Shown here one piece after another: positions 20,142 to 24,356 of a DNA stretch of 24,356 bases. The notes under the pieces were generated by a model that saw nothing but the letters and a program-made list of their open reading frames with translations, did not search any database and was not told where the DNA came from. The DNA is from Planctomycetota bacterium (GTDB lineage: Bacteria > Planctomycetota > Planctomycetia > Pirellulales > Thermoguttaceae). A program made the translations under genes and the position numbers. Positions within the stretch are counted from its first letter, which is position 1. Each line of letters starts with the position of its first letter. The stretch covers positions 1 through 24,356 of the forward strand of contig JAJYGU010000173.1 of the NCBI GenBank assembly GCA_021784975.1. The letters run 5' to 3'.

Positions 20142-21443
20142 ATGAAAGACCGGATCGACATGCGACCGAGCGGCCCGTTGTGGGGCACCATCCGTCCGCC
20201 GGGCTCAAAAAGCATCACCAATCGCGCCTTGGTCTGCGCGGCTCTGGCCGACGGCGGCTCGACGCTCGCCGGCGCGCTGGACAGCGAAGATACGCAGGTG
20301 ATGATGGCTGCCTTAGAGCGGGTCGGCATTGCGATTGAGCATGATCCGGAATCGGCAACCATTCGCGTCATGGGATGCGGCGGCCGGGTGCCGGCCCCGG
20401 CGGCCGATCTCTACGTGGGCAACAGCGGTACCACCGTGCGGTTTCTCACCGCCATGTTGTCGCTCGGGCAGGGCACGTTCCGCCTCGCCGGCGCCGCCCG
20501 GATGCACGAGCGGCCGATTCGCGACCTGCTCGACGCCCTGCGGCAACTCGGCGGCGGAGCGGTTTCCGAGCAGGGCAACGGCTGTCCGCCGGTCGTGGTT
20601 CGGGGCCATGGGTTATCCGGCGGACGGGCCACGGTGGCCGGCGACATTTCGAGCCAGTTCCTCAGCGGGTTGTTGATGGCCGCCCCGTACGCCCGCGGGC
20701 CGGTCGAATTGGTGGTCGAAGGCAAGCTGGTCTCGCGGCCGTACATCGACATGACCCTGGCCGTCATGCGGGCCTTCGGCGTCGGCGTGCAGGCGGAATC
20801 GCCCAGCCGCTTCCAGATCGCCGCTCCGCGGTGCTACCGTGCCCAGAACTACGAAATCGAGCCCGACGCCTCGGCGGCCAGCTACTTCTTCGCGGCGGCC
20901 GCCATTACCCAGGGCCAGATCACGGTGGCCGGGCTCAGCCAGGCGAGCCTTCAGGGCGACGTTGCCTTCTGCCAGTGCCTGCGCCAGATGGGATGCGAGA
21001 TCCGCGCCGCTGCCGACCAGATCACGGTAATCGGCCGCCCGCTAAGCGGCATCAGCGTCGACATGAACGCCATCAGCGACACGGTGCAAACCCTGGCCGC
21101 GGTCGCCTTGTTCGCCGACGGCCCAACGACGATCCGCGGCGTCGGCCATATCCGTCACAAGGAGACCGACCGCATCCGCGCCTTGGCCACCGAGCTTCGC
21201 AAGCTGGGCGCGGCAGTGGACGAATGCGATGACGGTCTGAGGATCACGCCCGGCCCGCCGCCAAGATCCCCGGTGGCCATCGCCACCTACGACGACCACC
21301 GCATGGCAATGAGCATGGCCTTGGCCGGTCTGGCAATCCCCGGCGTGTCGATTCTGGATCCCGGCTGCACCCGCAAGACCTATCCCCGCTTCTTCGAGGA
21401 CCTGGAATCGCTCCGTCATGGACGGCTCGGTCGGGGACGATAG
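20142..21443 (+). CDS. aroA: 3-phosphoshikimate 1-carboxyvinyltransferase (EPSP synthase)
   Basis: Sixth step of the shikimate pathway: shikimate-3-phosphate plus PEP gives EPSP, cytoplasmic. 433 aa, a normal length. From ATG 20142 the numbering almost matches the E. coli enzyme: K23 (PPGSKSITNR), N94-S-G-T97 with R100 (YVGNSGTTVRF), S170-S171-Q172, catalytic D313 (AISDTVQT), E341 (HKETDR), and YDDHRMAMSMAL near the C-terminus. The PEP-site loop is GNSGTTVRF, so positions 98 and 101 are Thr and Phe where E. coli has Ala and Pro. The frame opens at 20109, but the 20142 start fits the homologous N-terminus. No RBS is visible. A sugar permease follows. Confidence 0.96.
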   Translation: MKDRIDMRPSGPLWGTIRPPGSKSITNRALVCAALADGGSTLAGALDSEDTQVMMAALERVGIAIEHDPESATIRVMGCGGRVPAPAADLYVGNSGTTVRFLTAMLSLGQGTFRLAGAARMHERPIRDLLDALRQLGGGAVSEQGNGCPPVVVRGHGLSGGRATVAGDISSQFLSGLLMAAPYARGPVELVVEGKLVSRPYIDMTLAVMRAFGVGVQAESPSRFQIAAPRCYRAQNYEIEPDASAASYFFAAAAITQGQITVAGLSQASLQGDVAFCQCLRQMGCEIRAAADQITVIGRPLSGISVDMNAISDTVQTLAAVALFADGPTTIRGVGHIRHKETDRIRALATELRKLGAAVDECDDGLRITPGPPPRSPVAIATYDDHRMAMSMALAGLAIPGVSILDPGCTRKTYPRFFEDLESLRHGRLGRGR

Positions 21444-21489
21444 TCAAACCCGCGGCACGCGTTGAAACGTCTCCCCGCGCCCGCTTGCG

Positions 21490-21590
21490 AGAGAGGGGCC
21501 GGGGGTGAGGGAGGCTCAAATGAGGCAAGAATACCAGCGTTCCTCGAAATCCACCCCCCCTCACCCTAACCCTCTCCCGGAGGGGGAGGG
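21490..21590. repeat. GEGA-type repeat (encodes PHPNPLPEGEG) spanning a gene start
   Basis: Left arm about 21490-21511 (GAGAGGGGCCGGGGGTGAGG) and right arm about 21558-21580 (CCTCACCCTAACCCTCTCCC) pair imperfectly. The right side also folds on itself (CCCTCTCCCGG with AGGGGGAGGG). This is the widely dispersed bacterial repeat whose translation gives PHPNPLPEGEGA. The RBS and first codons of the second permease lie inside it. Confidence 0.75.
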
Positions 21591-22980
21591 GGCCAAGACA
21601 CGGCCCCAGAACGTGCGTTATGTGTGGTTGATTTCGCTGATCGCCGCTTTGGGCGGACTGCTGTTCGGCTACGACTGGGTGGTAATCGGCGGCGCCAAGC
21701 CGTTTTTCGAGCGGTACTTTGCTTTGACCAGCGAGGCGGCCCGCGGCTGGGCCAATAGTTGCGCGCTATTGGGATGCCTCGTCGGCGCTTTGCTGGGCGG
21801 CGTGCTGAGCGACCGCTTCGGCCGCAAGCGTCTGCTCGTCCTGTGTGCGGCCCTGTTTGCCGCGACCTCGCTGGGCACCGGACTGGCGCCGAACTTTTCG
21901 ACTTTTGTGACCTGGCGGATCCTTGGCGGCGTGGCCATCGGTCTGGCTTCAAACCTCTCGCCCATGTACATCGCCGAAGTGGCCCCGGCGGCCATTCGCG
22001 GCCGGCTGGTGGCCGTCAACCAGCTTACCATCGTGATCGGAATCCTGCTGGCCCAGTTCGTCAACTGGACGATCGTTCGCGGCCTGCCCGCCGGCGCCAG
22101 CGAGGAGTACTTGGCGCGGTCGTGGTACGTGTTGAGCGGCTGGCGATGGATGTTCGCGGCCACCGCGGTGCCCTCCCTGCTGTTCTTCGCCGGCATGTTC
22201 GTGGTGCCGGAGAGCCCGCGCTGGCTGGTCAAGAATGGCCGGCACGAGCCTGCCCGCGCCGTGCTGGCCCGCATCGGCGGCCGCGAGTACGCCGCGGCGG
22301 AGATGACCGATATTGAGGGCTCGCTCGTCCATGAGCCGGCCGGTCTCCGCCTCGGTGAGCTGCTCGATCCGCGACTGACGCGGGTGCTCGTGCTGGGCAT
22401 CGCCTTGGCCGTGTTGCAGCAGTGGTGCGGCATCAACGTGATCTTCAACTATGCCGAAGAGATCTTTCGCGCCGCCGGCTGCGAGATCTCGGAGGTGCTC
22501 AAGAACATCGCCTGGACCGGCTCGGTGAACTTCGCCTTCACCTTCGTGGCGCTGGGGATGGTCGACCGCGGCGGGCGCCGCCCCTTGATGCTCTTCGGCG
22601 CCGCCGGCCTGGCGGTGATCTTCGCCGCTTTGAGCTGTTGTTACTTCACCGGCGTGCGGGGCCTGCCCATTCTGGTGCTCGTGTTGGCGGCCATCGCCTG
22701 CTACGCCATGTCGCTGGCCCCGGTCACCTGGGTCATTATCTCCGAGATCTTTCCCAATCGCGTTCGTGGGGCGGCCATGGCCGCCGCCGTCACCTCCCTG
22801 TGGCTGGCCTGCTTCCTATTGACCTACATCTTTCCGTGGCTCTACGCACATCTGAAGATGGCCGGCACCTTTTTGCTCTACGCGGCGATTTGCGTGGGCA
22901 ATTTCTGGTTCCTCTTCCGCTACCTGCCGGAAACCAAGGGCAAGAGCTTGGAGCAGATCGAGCGAGAGCTGGTGGATTGA
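21520..22980 (+). CDS. MFS sugar porter, paralogue 2, with repeat-encoded N-terminus
   Basis: Inner-membrane sugar:H+ symporter-family permease, 486 aa with 12 membrane segments. Motifs: AALGGLLFGYDWVVIGGA, DRFGRKRLLVL, RILGGVAIGLASNLSPMYIAEVAPAAIRGR, PESPRWL, LQQWCGINVIFNYAEEI, DRGGRRPLM, APVTWVIISEIFPNRVRG and the terminal PETKGKSLEQIE. The chosen ATG 21520 has an excellent RBS (GGGAGG, 5-nt spacer). Residues about 11-26 (STPPHPNPLPEGEGAK) come from the dispersed repeat. Native homology starts near NVRYVWLISLI; GTG 21613 is a possible ancestral start but lacks an RBS. It closely resembles the permease at 7422, and the two are probably old paralogues with different substrates. Confidence 0.9.
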   Translation: MRQEYQRSSKSTPPHPNPLPEGEGAKTRPQNVRYVWLISLIAALGGLLFGYDWVVIGGAKPFFERYFALTSEAARGWANSCALLGCLVGALLGGVLSDRFGRKRLLVLCAALFAATSLGTGLAPNFSTFVTWRILGGVAIGLASNLSPMYIAEVAPAAIRGRLVAVNQLTIVIGILLAQFVNWTIVRGLPAGASEEYLARSWYVLSGWRWMFAATAVPSLLFFAGMFVVPESPRWLVKNGRHEPARAVLARIGGREYAAAEMTDIEGSLVHEPAGLRLGELLDPRLTRVLVLGIALAVLQQWCGINVIFNYAEEIFRAAGCEISEVLKNIAWTGSVNFAFTFVALGMVDRGGRRPLMLFGAAGLAVIFAALSCCYFTGVRGLPILVLVLAAIACYAMSLAPVTWVIISEIFPNRVRGAAMAAAVTSLWLACFLLTYIFPWLYAHLKMAGTFLLYAAICVGNFWFLFRYLPETKGKSLEQIERELVD

Positions 22981-23035
22981 GAGCGGTCAGCGGTCGGAAA
23001 ATCGAGGGGCGGCCACACCGCTTCGGGACCGGCCG

Positions 23036-24334
23036 TCACACCCTGGTCCGCGGCACGAAGCCCTTCATGATGTCGTTGTAGTGAATCACTCCCAGCAGGC
23101 AGTCTTTTTCATTGACCACCGGGATCATGCGGTAGTGGTACTTGGCGAACAGTTCCGCCAGGTCGTCTTTCAGGTCGTCGGACTCGGCCGCCACCACCGG
23201 CGCGGACATGATCTCGCCCAGCGTCGTGCTGTCGGCGGCCAGCACCAGCTCGCGCAAATCGACCACCCCCAGGAGGATGCGATCCGGCTCGGCGGTAACG
23301 TAGATATACGACACCATGTCGTGATCGTAGTTCGCCGAGCGGAGACGTTGCAGGGCCTCGCCCACGGTGGTTTGCTTGGGCATGGTCACGCAGCCCGACG
23401 ACATCAGCGCCCGCGCGGTCGCCTCGCGGTCCGAGAGGATTCTCTCCAGCTTGGCGGCCTGCGGTTTGGGCAGCAGGGCCAGCAATTCCATCTTGTCGTC
23501 GTGGGGTAGAACGGAGAGCAGGTCGGCCAACTGGGCCACCGACATCTCAGTGAGGATGTTTCTGGCCCGCTCTTGCCGCAGGTTGGCGATGATCTGCCGC
23601 TGGGCGCGGGGCTCGGCCTCCATCAGGGTTTCGGCCGCCTTCTCGGAATCGAGCACCGAGAACACGGCGGCTTGCTCCTGGCCGGAGAGTTCTTCCAAGG
23701 CGTCGGCCAGGTCTTCGCTGGGCAGTTCCTTCATCTGGGCGCGGGTGATCGATAACGACACCGTATCGGTGGCCACCGCGTCTTCCAGCGAAAGGGGCTG
23801 GACGTAGCGCCAGGAAACGAAGCGGTCGCGGATCAAGTGGGTCCAGCCCAGCCCCCATTTTCGCAGGAAACCGTTGAAGGAGATGTCGACGTGGACGATG
23901 ACCATGCGGCCCTTGGATTCCAGCAAGTGGACGTCGTTGACCACCTCGGTCCGCCGGCCGTCCATGTCGAGGATGGTCTTGCCCATCAGATGCTCGTCCA
24001 GCAACAGCCAGCCCGGATGATCGACGAAAGGCGGATACTGGTCGCCGCTTTCCGGCGGTTGCACGAAGATGGCGTCCTCGTCGATTTTGACGACGCGCTG
24101 CCAGGGGATGAACTCCGTCGGTTTGCCCCAGCCGTGTTCCAGGTAGACGCCGACGGCCTCCGGGTAGGGCTCGCTCAGGCGAAACACGAAGTCGGACAGC
24201 TTGCCGATGCGATTTTTGATCTTGCCCACGCAGACCGGCCGTCCCAGCAGTTGGGAAAAATAATGGAAGTGGAAGTCCTTGGCGGGAGCGGCCGGCTCGC
24301 CGGGTTTGGGCGTACCGTTGTGCGTGGCGGGCAT
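23036..24334 (-). CDS. PRC-barrel/MgtE-N/CBS protein without a channel domain
   Basis: Cytoplasmic protein of 432 aa. Residues about 25-100 look like a PRC-barrel (LLGRPVCVGKIKNRIGKLSDFVF...) and a related segment follows (about 110-165, MGKTILDMDGRRTEVVNDVHLLES). About 205-310 form an MgtE intracellular helical N domain (LPSEDLADALEELSGQEQAAVFSVLD...LSVLPHDDKMELLALLP). About 312-430 hold two CBS domains (MSSGCVTMPKQTTVGEALQRL and IMSAPVVAAESDDLKDDLAELF). No membrane segment exists, so it is not itself a magnesium channel. In other bacteria such proteins often adjoin NRAMP-type transporters; none is in view, but the neighbour upstream of 24334 is cut off. The RBS is weak (AGG about 11 nt away). 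Confidence 0.85.
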   Translation of the reverse strand: MPATHNGTPKPGEPAAPAKDFHFHYFSQLLGRPVCVGKIKNRIGKLSDFVFRLSEPYPEAVGVYLEHGWGKPTEFIPWQRVVKIDEDAIFVQPPESGDQYPPFVDHPGWLLLDEHLMGKTILDMDGRRTEVVNDVHLLESKGRMVIVHVDISFNGFLRKWGLGWTHLIRDRFVSWRYVQPLSLEDAVATDTVSLSITRAQMKELPSEDLADALEELSGQEQAAVFSVLDSEKAAETLMEAEPRAQRQIIANLRQERARNILTEMSVAQLADLLSVLPHDDKMELLALLPKPQAAKLERILSDREATARALMSSGCVTMPKQTTVGEALQRLRSANYDHDMVSYIYVTAEPDRILLGVVDLRELVLAADSTTLGEIMSAPVVAAESDDLKDDLAELFAKYHYRMIPVVNEKDCLLGVIHYNDIMKGFVPRTRV

Positions 24335-24356
24335 GGCAATCGTACCTAGCTGGGGA

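Overview
The window looks like chromosomal DNA from a planctomycete (Pirellulales-like by gene content). The basis is GC-rich coding sequence, a BBP7-type outer-membrane barrel with an N-terminal signal, an EF-hand secreted protein, a short HTH plus receiver regulator, a GxGYxYP carbohydrate protein, paralogous sugar-porter permeases, and many intergenic inverted repeats of several kinds. This assignment is inferred from family content, not from a marker gene. No rRNA, tRNA, CRISPR array, phage or intact transposase was seen.

Layout. 1-1524 (-): a secretion/pilus assembly ATPase (GspE/PilB), cut by the window edge. 1729-4798: an envelope block with a secreted EF-hand protein, a secreted BON-like protein and a beta-barrel, the last two overlapping tail to tail. 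5080-5882: two small Fe-S proteins (Rieske ferredoxin and a SufT/MIP18-type DUF59 protein). 5955-8840: a URO-D superfamily methyltransferase-like protein followed by a sugar MFS permease. 9016-10911 (-): a ClC protein with two CBS domains. 11256-11732: an exported superoxide reductase. 11733-12856: a repeat-rich stretch with gene debris, a DUF433 antitoxin and a toxin remnant.

12857-18758 looks like a carbohydrate-related section: a secreted alpha-galactosidase-like hydrolase, a small HTH/receiver regulator in convergent orientation, and a Tat-exported GxGYxYP protein with its own promoter and a possible upstream leader peptide. Then come a pseudouridine synthase (-), aroA, a second sugar permease whose N-terminus is encoded by a dispersed repeat, and an MgtE-N/CBS regulator-like protein (-) that lacks a channel domain.

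The two sugar permeases, the galactosidase-like enzyme and the GxGYxYP protein suggest polysaccharide use, but they are not one operon. Most genes are separated, and orientation changes often. The least ordinary aspect is the repeat load. There is a family of inverted repeats with conserved outer sequence and compensated inner stems (4990, 8889 and 19898), two of them nested inside other inverted repeats. At least four further repeat types also occur, one of which contributes a ribosome-binding site and part of a membrane protein's N-terminus. No clear novel defence or biosynthetic system was found.
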